Of a stretch of 64,000 bases of DNA, positions 36,202 to 49,592 are shown piece by piece. This DNA comes from Chrysomallon squamiferum. Its lineage: Eukaryota; Mollusca; Gastropoda; Neomphalida; Peltospiridae. The notes beneath the pieces are model-generated. The model did not search any database. It had not been told where the DNA came from and was given only the letters and a program-made list of their open reading frames with translations. The stretch's first letter is position 1; every line of letters begins with the position of its first letter. The position numbers and the translations under genes are program-made. The stretch lies in NCBI GenBank assembly GCA_012295275.1, contig CM022668.1, positions 8,550,818 to 8,614,817 of the forward strand. Direction: 5' to 3'.

Positions 36202-38182
36202 ATGAAAAAAAAATGAATGAGTAAAATGAAATTGTCAGTTTCTTTTGGTAAGTATATTTTTCTTATGTTCTGGATAATTATGTACGTTTTTTTGTTTTTT
36301 TGTTGTTTTTTGTTTTTCAGTGTAAATGTAAAATGTGATGTTTGATATTTTCAGATTCCTCAGCTAAAACAGAGCCATGTTCACATAAAAGATGCTGATC
36401 ATGTGAACAATATGTTAAATCACATGATCAGTCAGGGTTACAAGAAACTGCAGGTAACTTTCACTTTCACTACTGTAAAATATCTTTAGTTTTTTTCTTC
36501 TTTTTCTACTTTCACTTTTTATATACTTTTACTTTCACTTAATTTTCATTATAGATAATGTTTCATTGTGTTCTTTCACTTTTCTATAGCTTTAATTTTA
36601 TTTTCATTTCTTCATTTTCATTTTTTTCTACTTTTAAATATTTTGTGTTGTTTACTTTCACTTTTATATACTTCATCTTTCATTTTTGTTTCTTAATAAA
36701 ACTTTAATTTGCTATTTTATTAATTTATTGTTTTCTTTTTCTTTTTCTGTTTTTGATGATTGTCTGCTTTGACTTTATCACATATAATGATATATGTTAT
36801 TTTGTTGTTGTGTTTAATAGTTATATACTTTCATCTTCCTATTTTACTGATTTTAGTTTACTTTCAAAGCTTTTCATTATTTTGTTTCTCTTTTCTATAT
36901 ATCTGTCTTCACAATAAACTTAATCTTATTCTTTGTTTTCCCATTTTAACTTGTTTTTTTTTTACTTTTCAGTTATTTCCATTCTTTACCTTAATTTAAC
37001 CTTCTTTGTTAACATTGTTTTCATATAGCTTTCTAACTGGTAACATATATTCATATATATAAATATATATATATATGCACATACACACACATGTTTGTTT
37101 ATTTAATATTTTTTGTTACTTTGCTTTTCTTTATGAATGCAGTTGAAATCCAAAACATCAAACTTTGATATCTCTAACTGAATATCTGCTCCCTGCCAAA
37201 CTCTTATATAAGCTAGTAAATACCTTTTGAAATGGAAACATCCATAACTGTTTATCAAAATCTTTTTATGATCTCAGTATATTGATTTATCAGAAATTAG
37301 CCTTTGAAAACATGAAGCACTAGTTTATTTCCTGATATTTATTTCAAATTATGAGTTTTCAGTAATGTATAAACCTGTATATGTTTTTGGCTGTGAAAGC
37401 ATTGTTTCTGTGTGTGTGTGCGTATGTATAATCATATATGTGTATACAAGAAATTATTGTTATTGTTTCTTTTTCTCATTTCATTTGCTCTTTGTTTTCA
37501 GGTTGTGGCTGATTTTGACAGAACATTGTCCAAGTATTCCCATCGAGGGCAAACCTGCTCAACATGCCATAGTAAGAAAACATTTTACAATCATGGAATA
37601 TTTGATTTTACTTTTACATTACCTTTTCTTAGTTCTATTAAAATGTATTAAATTTCTTTGTTTTGTTACAATGTATTATGTTTTCTGGATTCAGTTGAAA
37701 CCTATAATGTTTTCTTATTTCTGTTAAAATGTATTAGGTATTCCTAGTTCTGTTAAAATGTATTAAGTTCTTTAGTTCTTTTAAAGAGTACCTATGTCTA
37801 AACAAACATCTAAACTTCTTGATATTTACTAGTAATTATATTGTCATTAATAACAATGTATGACTCTCAAAATACTTTTAAAACATCTGAATGCCACCAT
37901 TTTACTTCTTCACAACTGGAGTGGTTATGTTCAGAGAACAGCTGTCTGTATTGTATCTGACAGAAAAATAGCTCTACTGGGTTTTTTTAATATTTTTTTG
38001 TATTTTGTTATTAAATAAGACTGGATATGATAGGGAAAATCAAAATCATACAAGAAGAAGAAGAAGAAGACAAAACAACAACAACATAACTTAGAGCTGT
38101 GCAGAATATTTCTTCATTTCACCAATAGCACACTTCAGTTTATCATTTAATCCCCTTTCAAAAATTAAAACCATATTGCAAA

Positions 38183-38224
<42 letters not shown>

Positions 38225-41200
38225 AAAAAGAAAGGTTTTCAGAATCATGCTTTGTGGCATTATGTAAATATATCTGTGTATGTGATTGTGTATGTTTTGT
38301 TTGTGTCTGTGTGTGTTTTAGCTCATTTTAAAATTTGTTTAATATTTAAAGAATTATTTTCTTTCTCTTTTATTTCAGATGTTCTGGAAGACAGCAACCG
38401 TATGCCTGAGTTTTACAAGAAAAAGGTTTTAACCTCAAACAATATTTAGATAAAACTGACTTCAAAATTACTTTAAAATATTTTTATCTTCGTATTTCAT
38501 TAACATTAATAAAACAAATGAAACAAGATAAATGGTATTTTCTGCAACTTATATTGGCTTTTCTTCTATCAATTTATACTTTATTTTCTCTTTTCCATTG
38601 TATTCTTTTTATGATCTTTTCTGATTTTCTGTCCTCTTTCTTTTCTACATTTATCTATTTTTTCAGCTCCTGTTTCCATCTTCCTTCCTTACCTAACTTC
38701 CTCTCTCTGTCCATTAAACCATCTATTAATCTATCCATCTATCATTTAATGTGATGTGATAACAGAATCACAAATTAATGATACATTACTAACAACAGTT
38801 AATGTATTTCAGACAACAGAACTGAGAGAGCTGTACATGCCAATAGAATTTGATGAATCTCTCACAAAGGAGGAGAAAATTCCACAGATCATAGAATGGT
38901 AATACTAAATCAATCAGCCAGTTAGCAATACTCTCAGTAGTCACCCAGTTAACAAAACTAACTCAGTTTACTATTACTAAACCATAGTAATAACTGTCAC
39001 ATATTTTATACTTGCTTAACTATTATTAAGCCATTTAAATTACAGCAGTCACCCAGCTTGCTGTTACAAAACATGGTAATAACTGAAATTTGTGTCACCC
39101 ATTTAACAGTTATTAAAACACGACAATAATGAGTCATTTAAAACAACAACGAAGCTAGGTTATAAACATACATATTTAAATCAGTTAATTGTAACAAGAC
39201 AGTGGTAATAGCTAACATCAACATTAATCAAGGAATCATTATGAAAACCAATATAATAACATGTGTATTCAAAGCACCTGATTAACATCTTACAAATCCT
39301 ATAATAAATGACATATTTTAACAATTAGAAGAACCACGAATACATAAAATCTGTTTAAAATTTGCAGTGATAATTAAACACCAATAATGTTTTTGCCTGC
39401 AGGTACACCAGTGCACATGATCTGCTGCTGTCGTGTCATGTGACTAAAGATGACCTGGTTCAAATGGTTCAGGATTCGAAGATGATGTTAAGGTATCAAT
39501 GAAGTCTGGAGTGATGATATATACATATGTAACAGTGACATATGCATATGTCTAACACTTGTTTATATCAGTGTGTTTGTATGTGTGTGTAGATATACAA
39601 ACATGTATAAATATTCACACACACACACAGAGTTGAACAAGTTCACACATATTCATATACATACAAACATATATATATTCATACATACATATATACATGC
39701 ATGCATACATATACACTTACATACATTCAGAAATACATATATACATACATATGTACACATAAATACATACAAACACAGTTATAGAGGTCCAAACATATTC
39801 ATATGTACACATGCATGCACACACACACACGCACACACACACACACACACAAAAACACACACACAAACACACACAGGCATACATATGTCCACAGATACAA
39901 ACACATATTCGTATACGTACATACATGAATAGAGCTGTATAGTTTCACACATAATTTCTGGCAGACAGCATTAACCATTAGGAGTCAGTCAAGCTGCAGT
40001 TATTTCTTACAGTTCTTTTAGTTTATTTTTCTTTTCTTTTAGCACTTTTAATGCTATTTTTTCTTTCAGGTTTATGTTTTTTCATTCAGTACTATGATAC
40101 TATACACATCTACACACATAGACACGTACATTGACATATACACACACAAACAAGACTTGCATCACATACATCCATACATATTTTCCACCTAAACACTATT
40201 TTTCCTTTCAGATCTTATTAGGAAAATATTTCAAGCTAAAATCATTTTTATTGAAATAAAAAATTAAGAAATGTTTCCAAATTATTTGTATGATTTATTG
40301 ACATTTTAAGCAGCTGAAACACTGAAGTAAGGCATTTTAATAAAAAATATGACAAATAATAAATACAAGTTAATGATACCCTGAAATGATGAAAATGTGA
40401 TACAAAACACTAGTGATTTTGTTAAAATTCAGTACTTTTGTAACTATTAAAATGGGTGTCAAATAAAAATTACTAAAGCTAGCTAAAAAATCAGAAAAAT
40501 ATAAACTATAAATAACTCTAAAACATTTACTTCAGCTAATTCCATCATTCTCAAAATTCTATTTTATATTTACAGATGTCAAGTCTGATGAGAAGCTGAA
40601 GGGTTTGGTACTGAAAACATCAAGTGTGTTCTGTTTATCCATTCACAGCAAGTAAAATTTACAACTTCTAAACCGAAGTATTAGTTCATAGAATATCTTT
40701 AATTCAGAAATCTTATCAAAACCAGCTATTTCTAATAATCTGTATGTGTATAAGAGCTATAACTAGGCATACAGAAATAGACATGTACATACACACAGAC
40801 ACAAACAATCACATGCATGTCCTCACACAAACATACATACTGGCACACACACTAAAACACAGAAACACAACTAAACATCATAGACTCTAATTTCAATGTC
40901 TGATGTGGAAATACTTTTGTCATGTGTTCTTTGAGTGGTCGCTTCTTAGTCTGGCTTACAGGTTCCACATCAAAAAGTGCCTGTTTGGTTGATCAGAGGT
41001 TTGCAGCACTTTTCAAAAAGTGGTATTTCAGCAATTGATTATATTTCACATAGGACATAAATGATAAACTGAATATCTGAATGATGAATAAAATGGCACC
41101 TGTGTGATTGAATAAATCTGTGTTTAAATATTGAATTTCACTTAAAAACACTGTGAACATCTGTTGCAACATTGTGTTTTTCTGGAGCATTTTACCTGTA

Positions 41201-44200
41201 ATGTCCCCATCTTCTTCTCCTGATTTCACATTTGACACCAAATTAATTAGTTTTTTGGCATAGGTCAGTTTTGTTGATGGTGTCTGGCTAGTGCAATTTG
41301 AAGGTTTTATGTATTTATGAGTGTTGAAACAAACATTCTATCATTCATTTCTTTGTAAACTGATATTTAAATTAACCTTTTAACTTAACTTGGTAAACTT
41401 AACTTCATAGAGCTCTGTCTTTCCCCTATCCTGTATTGAAGATCTGTCTATCCTCCAAACAAAGATTTTATCACAAATATACTTGTGCCATACAAAACTT
41501 GGAAATACCTTCCAACAGTGACCTTCTAAGACCTTTATATGTCAAACACAGAAATTCTTATTCTCAAAGATCCATTCTGAAACACAATATACTATGACCT
41601 ATCATGGTTGGAAAGCTTCAAATTTGAAAAGATTGCTGTCATAAAATGTAATTATATATGTTACTAAAATGAACATATTATTAAATTAAAGTTGGACAAG
41701 GTCTGGTAATCTTCATTGTGCATTCTTGCTAAAAGCTGTGATTATCATCACATCCATGTAGAAACATCTTCAAAACTCAGCCTGCTCGTTCACCTAGACT
41801 CTCAGAATCAGCTGTTTTCTCTCTGAGATATTCTAATTTGCTACATTTACCAAGTTGTCTGTGAGATGCTTAGCAGTTGTAGTGAATTTTTGGTGAAAAC
41901 TGTGAAATTTTCCTTCTAAATGTTTTGTTCACTTCAGAGTAAGTTTCAAAAGTGAAGTTTTCCAGATATGTTGTTTTACTTGTGAGAGTAATAGTTTTAA
42001 TATTTGTTCCTTTCTAAAGTTGTCTTATAATGTTCCTGCTAAGTATGTTTTAAAATGTTTTCTTTCTGAGTTTTAAAATATGTTCTAAGTAAGTTTTAAA
42101 ATATGTTCCTTCTTTAAAATATGTTCCTATTAAGTTAGTTTTAAAATATGTTCTAAGTAGCTTTTAAAATATGTTCTTTCTAAGTAAGTTTTAGAATGTG
42201 TTCCTACTAAGTAGGTGTTAAAATAAATTTTTAAAGTAAGTTTTAAAAACAGTTGTTTCTAACTAAGTTTTAAAATCTTTTTTTTTTTTAGTAAGTTTTA
42301 AAACATTTTTTCTCAACAGTTTTTAAAATATGTTCATTCACAAAATTTCACTTTATTTGTTACTTCTTCGCTGTTTGATGTTTATCTGTATAACACAAAA
42401 TAAGTAAAATAAAACAAAGTCTGAAAACAAATCACTAGAAGAAACTACTGATTAGCAGTATTTGCAGCATTTCATCATCTAGACATCAGTTTTTGTTTGT
42501 CTACAAAGAATATCAGAATGATCAGTTTTGCAGAGGGACATTTCTTCTTTTGCTAGTCACAAGCTGGCTGTGTCAGTCACTCAGATCTGTTAAATCTTTA
42601 AAGTTCAGCTTTAAATCTTATAAAATTTAGTGAAGAAAATTTTTGTTTCATAATGCTAAACCCATTTTTCATCTTCTTACATAATTTAGTGTTGAATTTT
42701 GAAGTTTTAAGTCCATAATTTATTTTTTATTTTTTATTTTTTGTATACAACATAACTGATTATTAAGAAAATCTTCAAGTTTCTTGGGGTTGTTTTTTGT
42801 TTACTGTGTCAAAAACTTGTATTTTGGTTAAATGTTACTTTTTGATTTTGTCATGTTTGATAGTTTTATGTTTTTGTATTTTCCTATTACCATACAGTCT
42901 AATATACTCACATTTTTTTATATATCATATATATCATACATTACTCTACTTCTGCAGTATCATAGTAAATACTTTGTTTCATGATCAACAAATAATTTAA
43001 ATAATTTCTACTTCTTTCAATGCAGAAACAAATCTGCTGCACAAACCAATGTACAAGTTTGTTTATCTTCCTACAGCTAATCTCACCTAACTGAGCAGAT
43101 TTATATTAGAGGTCTAGAATATAGTTTCTTCAGATATGAGACCCACCAGCAACTAAATCTCAATATCTGTGTATATGTTCAGAATTTTCATCAACTGAAC
43201 AGATATACATTGAATTATCTTAGCCTAGGATGAGTTCTGATAGAAATATATATATATATTTTTTTCTGTCAGAAACTTTTTAGTGATCTAGTTGACTAGA
43301 TTTATGTTGAATTGTCAGGTAACTGCTTTTAACAACCCCTTGACTGACATGCTAACTCAATATCATTAAACTTTATCTTTGATGTTACGAAGAAATAATC
43401 TAAATCTACATGCGTATTTCAGAGTTATTTTTAATTTAAATTGCTGATCATTATTAATTAATAAAACTGTAAAATAACATTAAACTGGATCTTTGTTGAT
43501 ATGAAGTAGTGTAAATATATTCTGATTAGTCCACAATTATTATTTTTTATATTATTTCTTATTTGCTGGTCATTCTTAATTTAGTAAGAGTGTAGAGTTA
43601 AAAATATCTGGGCTGTCCAATTTTTCTGTAATCCTGTGTCACTGTATACTTAGTGAACATGAGTACACTGAGTCTTGTTGCAGTGTCAGAAACAAATACA
43701 GTCATCAGCTGGAAATGTACTTGAGGTAAATGAGCAAAATGGTGGAATTCAAATTTTCAAAACTATACTCTTTCTTTTTGTGATATTTTGTAACTTATTT
43801 TGACTTTAATCATAACTTACTGATGCTCGGTGTAAATATATCAATTCTGTGAAGCCTGCGATTAAAGATATTTCCTAATTCTGTACATATGTTGTCTAGG
43901 TGACTGTGACTGTGTGGTAACAATATACGATGGAGAATATACATTTTTACCATGTAAATATTTTACCACTGCCGTAAACATATTAACCATCAAATATGGT
44001 GTGCGGGGATACTATATATATGCTTATAAATATTATTATTATTATTGTTGTTGTTGTTGTTTTGTTATTGTTATTATTGTTATTGTTGCTGTTGTTACTG
44101 TTGTTACTATTAGACCATTGTTTCATACTACCACTGATCTACTTTTAATAAGTGCAAAACTTGACAGTCACAGGGAATGGCTTTTTTAAGTGAAGCACTG

Positions 44201-44356
44201 GTGGAAAATCATGATACGAAGACTAGAAATCAAATTACATTTTTGACTGTTATTATCAGTTTATTAACATGGTATAGCTGTGTTTTAGATAGTCTAAAAT
44301 AATATTTTTCTAGCACAGTAAATATTAGTAAAATATATCCTTTCATTTATTTATTT

Positions 44357-44388
<32 letters not shown>

Positions 44389-46063
44389 GATTGATTGATT
44401 GATTGATTTATTTATTTATCTCTTTATTTATGTATTTATTTATAATTTTTTTGAATTTTTTCAAATCACTGATATATTTCTTTTATTTCCAAGTTATAGT
44501 TTTATTGTTCTGAATGATCTAACAGCTTTCATCACACTAAAATATTACGACACTAAAACAAAATTCTTATAATAGCACAATATTCCCTAACCCTTTCATC
44601 CACTGGATTTTTTGTAGAATTTTTGGTGTAAAATTCATTCTGTCATGTGTGTATGTGTCTGCAGCTAGCATTTTATTCAGTTTTAAAAAATTACAAAAAA
44701 AACCCAACAACTGTTCATTTTTGTAGAAAGAGGGGTTGCTGGTACAGGATGTTTTTAAACATTCTTTTTGTGTGAGTTGGGCTAACAGAAAATGCAATCA
44801 GTTTTTCAGCTGTCTCTTTTGTGTGTGCTCCATTTCCACTGCTCACTTTCTCCAACAGGAAATGTATCTCTCCTCTTTCTTACACCGTGCTTTATTTTAG
44901 TTTCTCCTCTGAACTTACTCATTCAACCTTCGTATACCTTCTCACATGGTGAATTTAGTGGTATTGTTTGTTCATGTATTCAAAATAAAAAATCATCTTA
45001 TAATTTCAATGGCATTATGATATTTATTTCTGGTGTTTTAATAAATGTTGCTGTTCATTTTTATTTTAAATTTGTTTATCTATTTATTATTTTTCTATAT
45101 TTTCCAAATTAACAACATCAGTGGTAACAATAACAACAGTAACAGTGACAAAACAGCAAAAAAAACCAGCCAAAACAATAACAGTGATTAAAAAAAACAA
45201 AAAATAAGGTTTTCAAAGTCCACTTGTTCAGTAAATCAGATCATCCATTTATATTCACTAAAACTTCAAGCTGGCCTTTCTTGGGAAAAGAATTTGTTTG
45301 TAAGCTTATTACTGAAAAGAAAAGAACTATTATTTTTATTTGTTTTAGTTTTTGTCTTCTCAATAGCTTATCATATCCTTACCACATCCTTTTCACTGGT
45401 TAGTTAAAAATTAATTGCAGCAAAAACTGAGATCACGTACATGAAATTGTACACACATACACACACAGCTAGAGCTTAAAATAATAACACATTATTTTCA
45501 TTCTTTCCATTTTCACTGTTAAAATCTGTATGCTTACGTGTATGCACGCATACATACTCAAAAACCAAACACATTTAAAAAAATTCATTTTTGTTTAAAT
45601 TATATTTGTTTGCACCTCCCCACTTTTCAAATAATAGCATTCACATACAAACCCACCCATCCAAACACACACAGACACACAGACACACACACTCTCACTC
45701 ACACACACACAGTCACACACACATATAAAAGCATATATACACAGGTACATACATACTTCTTACTAAGTAAATAAATGATTCTTTAAAAGTCTTGAGTAAA
45801 CAGATGTTTGTGTAGAATGATGAAAGAGAAAGCCACATGTGTCACTGTTTTTATCCATCAGCAGTGAGGAATCTTTCACATGTTTAATTTGTGTACACTA
45901 AAGAAAAGTCGGCTCTAATATAAAATGAAGCCAAGTAATCTTTGATCCTACCACCTCTCATATATTTATTTCTCTGAGTTAAAATCACAACCTGTGTTCA
46001 ACTGTTTGTTTGTGTGTGTGCTTGTGTGTGTGTGTGTGTGTTTGTGTATGTGTCTTGTGTGTG

Positions 46064-46145
<82 letters not shown>

Positions 46146-46164
46146 TGTATGTGTCTTGTGTGTG

Positions 46165-46208
<44 letters not shown>

Positions 46209-48249
46209 TGTGTGTGTGTGTGTGTAATAACAGAAAGAATATAACAGATTTTCAATCCTCCTTCACCTTTTTTTTGTTGTGATTTCTGAATATTATTAGA
46301 TATTTAATGAACAAATTCAGGTTTAGAAAATTAAGACTTGCTGTGTTTATTATTTGAATTAAACAGAGCACACAATGTTTTCTGTACAGACTGGAATTGT
46401 TTGTTTATTTATTTATATGTGTTATTTTTTCTGCATTTTTAATTGGATGTGTATATCACATAAGTGTACTGATAAACAAATATTTTCTTACAGAGATGGC
46501 TGTCAGTGGTTTTTCACTGAACTGTACAAACTGGGCATTCCTCTTCTCATCTTCTCAGCTGGAATCGGCGACATCATTGAGGAGGTCATACGTCAGCAGT
46601 CTGAGTGGTACGACAACATGAAGCTTGTGTCCAACTTCATGGACTTCAACAGCGAGGTCTGTACACACACATATATATATGTATATACAGCTACACAGGC
46701 ATACACAAAAAAATATATATCACATATACAGTCACACACATACACACATATATATGCACAACACACACACACACACGCAAGACACTGTCAGATCAAGGAT
46801 CCATTCTTTTCAGAACTGCTTTATTTATTTTTCTGTTTTGGGATCATGTTTTCTGTAAAATACATTTTCTTTCTTATTAACCATGATATTTTATAACCAC
46901 AGATTTAAACTACAGTCAAATTTCTATGATACAAACATGAAGGAAAGCATATTTCATTCTCCTTAATCAATGACCCATTGTTCTGTAATTACAAAGGGAA
47001 ACAATAGCTTGACCGTTCCTGTGTTTCAAGTATTCAAAGATTAATTTCTGTTAGATCGGTAGTCTCGGACTATAAAATGACTGAGAAATCGAGGTTTTTC
47101 AGTTATCAACATGTGAATTTTTGAAGTTATTATTACTTGTTTGGCCAGGACCAGCATTTCAGTTGGAGAAACTATGGTGAAGATATTGGGTTTTCTATCA
47201 GTTTAGAAATATTGCCAGTATGTTGAATAAAACATGTTTTCTTTGTCCCGTGGTAAACTGACAGGTTTAAAATATTCTGTGAGTTGGTGTGTATATGTGT
47301 ATTATGATGTTAAATAAAACATTTCTTTGTTCCAAGAAATGTTTTATTTAACATCATGTTCATATTGGATTTTCACTGGTTTAAAACTATAGTCAGTTTA
47401 TTTATTTAATCCAGGGTAAGCTGATTGGCTTCAAAGGAGATCTTATCCACACTTTTAACAAGAATGAAAACAGCATTCATTCTTCAGATTACTTTGAGAA
47501 ACTGAAAAACCACGAGAATCTCATCCTCCTAGGAGACCATATAGGAGACCTGCAGATGGCAGAAGGAGCTGAAGTGACCTCCTGTTTAAAGATTGGCTTT
47601 CTTAATCATCACGTAAGTTTCAAATGGCTTTCATAGATTAGATGTGAAGTTACTGTTATGGGTGTTTTAATACCAATTTGAGTAACTTTAGTTAGTTATT
47701 CAGAAATTCAGATATCAATTTACTTATATGACAAGTTTAAATATTAATTTAATTATTTATTTTAATACTTCACATATTAATTTTATTATTTCCTTTAAAG
47801 AATCATATATTAATTTACTTAGTGATTTAAAGTATAAATTAATTTACTGATTTACATTGATATTTTTTTCAAATAGTCATTTAATTAGTCATTTAAAAAA
47901 TAAAAATATTAATTTATTAAATTACTGTGAAATCTTCTATACTATAACTAATTAGCTATTAATGAAATTCAGTATTGTTTTAATCAAGATATACACATTT
48001 CTAAAGTAAATATTATTATTACTTTTATATTTTTAATTATTTATAATTTTTAGAATATCTCTTTTTATTATTATTATTATTATATTATTATTATTGTTAT
48101 TGTTATTATATTATTATTATTGTTATTGTTATTATTTTCAGGTTGAGAAGAATTTAGAAAGTTACAAAGAGAACTTTGATGTTGTAATTCAGGAGGATGA
48201 AACGATGGATGTTGTCAATGCTATCATTCAAAAAATATGTGAAGTTTGA
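32422..48249 (+). CDS. Cytosolic 5'-nucleotidase III (pyrimidine 5'-nucleotidase, HAD family), complete
   Basis: Nine coding exons: 32422-32430, 36355-36453, 37502-37571, 38379-38425, 38813-38898, 39403-39492, 46494-46656, 47415-47612 and 48142-48249. All have GT/AG borders and agreeing phases, and total 870 nt (289 aa plus stop), matching vertebrate NT5C3A/B in length and order of motifs. HAD motif I is ADFDRTLS, with nucleophile D40 and acid/base D42. Motif II is IFSAGIGD (S155). The lysine-bearing region is GFKGDLIHTFNK (about 193-204). Motif IV is LLGDHIGD (D229, D233). The C terminus ends in the usual DETMDVVN helix. The enzyme removes the 5' phosphate from pyrimidine (and, in the B form, m7G) monophosphates in the cytosol, with Mg2+. 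The first coding exon has only nine nucleotides, the exon 4 donor (gttttaa) is weak, and intron 6 is about 7.0 kb. Confidence 0.95.
32616..32699. repeat. (TAA)n microsatellite in nucleotidase intron 1
   Basis: TAA run with AAAT and GAA variants at its 3' end. Confidence 0.8.
33624..33825. repeat. 40-bp tandem repeat, five units
   Basis: Units of 40 bp start at 33624, 33664, 33704, 33744 and 33784 and share GAGGTTTTAAAGTTTAGTTT and AGGTGTTTTATTTAC. Units two and three are nearly identical, while the outer units are more diverged. It lies in nucleotidase intron 1. Confidence 0.85.
34670..35227. mobile_element. 558-bp foldback (MITE-like) element with TA flanks
   Basis: The left end CTGAAATAATATGGAGTTAA is mirrored exactly at the right end, and similarity between arms continues for about 190 bp. 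A TA dinucleotide sits at both borders (34668-34669 and 35228-35229), as left by Tc1/mariner-type insertion. Each arm holds the near-palindrome GTTGTCATGGCAAC (or its complement), which fits the RFX X-box pattern. The centre contains a further internal inverted repeat (TGCCTGTAAAAT) and AT runs. No coding sequence is present. It lies in nucleotidase intron 1. Confidence 0.8.
36140..36197. repeat. (TG)n microsatellite
   Basis: TG run with one CATG interruption, just upstream of nucleotidase exon 2. A shorter one lies at 35947-35969. Confidence 0.85.
39493..46493. other. Large intron 6 of the nucleotidase gene
   Basis: It contains CA-rich and TACA-rich tracts at 39590-39930, a degenerate tandem repeat at about 42040-42330 (words AAGTTTTAAAATATGTTC and AAGTAAGTTTTA), TTTC and GATT runs near 44360-44410, CA tracts at 45660-45722, and a long TG tract at 46012-46225. 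I found no additional exon with good borders that keeps the nucleotidase frame. Confidence 0.6.
46012..46225. repeat. Long (TG)n tract with internal duplication
   Basis: TG repeats interrupted by a segment containing TTTGTGTATGTGTCTTGTG, which occurs twice about 100 bp apart, so the tract has undergone segmental duplication. Confidence 0.85.
47304..47357. repeat. Perfect 24-bp-stem hairpin in nucleotidase intron 7
   Basis: ATGATGTTAAATAAAACATT (first 20 of 24 bases) is followed by a six-base loop (TGTTCC) and the exact reverse complement of the 24-base arm. A related word, TGTTGAATAAAACATG, occurs about 80 bp upstream at 47223. Confidence 0.9.
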
Positions 48250-49560
48250 TAACTCACCAGCCACAGCTGTTTCATTGAACAGTTATTTCCCTTTTAATGA
48301 TGCAGATCTCATACCACAGTTACTTTAAAACCACAGAAATATGTTATTATTTAAATATAACATAACTTTTAATATTTATTAATAAGATATTTACACTTCA
48401 GTCTGAGAAGTATTTTTGTTTGTACAGAAATGTTATATTTCATTTTGTCTCAGGAGTTTTGTTCTGTTTAGAAAATTAACATTTGATATTTACATATAAT
48501 GAAAATTGAAAAGACTTTAGTAAATTACAAATGTCAAGGAAATGTAGTGAATTGTTATTGAATGATGTTTAAAAATATGTGTTTTTACAATATCATATAC
48601 CATGTTTATTTAGAGATGCTGTGATATGAACACAGGCAAAGCTATGCTTTACATGTTAAACAACTTTCATAGAATATTTACAGTTATTGATATAATTTGT
48701 TTTAAAATTAATAATAATAAGATGAAGAAAACATAAATATAAACATATATATATATATATATATATTGTTGCAAGATTATTAATAAACCATTTTGAAAAT
48801 ATGGACGTCTGGTGTCCATGGGTGTATGTGTTTTACTCCAGGTACATGACATCTGATGTTTAGGCCTGATGTTGTTGTTTCTTATTCCTTACTAAATATA
48901 AAGTACTAACAACCATACCGTTCAATAAAACCACTGAAAGAAATCAATGTAGTTTCATTAAATAAATATTTATTAAACATAATTTTTAGATATTTATATT
49001 ACTTATTATAATTTTCAGGTTTGATTGTAATTTTCTAGATTTGTAAATACCTAACAGGTTATAATACAGTTTCCAATTTTTATTATTATTATTTTTTTTA
49101 TCATATTTATACGATATATGAGATCAAAATAACCCTGGTAAGAGTATGTAGTATAAAATAAAGAGATAATTTTATGTTTTTTTAGTAACAGATTAGATTA
49201 TTTTTAATGGTATTTTTTTCATCAGTAGCACTATATATATATATATATACTCAGCATATTTATGAAAATGTTATTGTAAAAATTTCATTGAGATGTTTTG
49301 TGTTTTGACTTTTATGACATTTCATATGCAGTCTTTAGTTTCCTGTGATTTTGTAATATTATACAGACATATTTTATATTTTTTTATATGAATGTTTTTT
49401 CAGTCCACCTATTTAGACTAGTTATTTTGATTTTCAAGCAAGCACAGAAGTATTTTTTGCTGAAAGATATTTTACAATAATATTCCCTTATCTCCCCTCA
49501 GTTTACAAGAATTTTATTTATTTATACATTTATTAATCATTATTATTATTTTCTCTTTTC

Positions 49561-49592
<32 letters not shown>

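Noticed and set aside
39573-39932. His/Thr/Tyr-rich frame over CA/TA-rich sequence
   Set aside because: It is a translation of imperfect ACACAT/ATACATAC repeats.
40993-41241. Minus-strand frame of 82 codons in nucleotidase intron 6
   Set aside because: It contains one short exon-like word with an acidic run, but has no acceptor, no partner exon and no recognisable domain.
44567-45112. Two frames of 76 and 106 codons in nucleotidase intron 6
   Set aside because: They are hydrophobic or low-complexity, have no splice context, and lie inside a well-defined intron.
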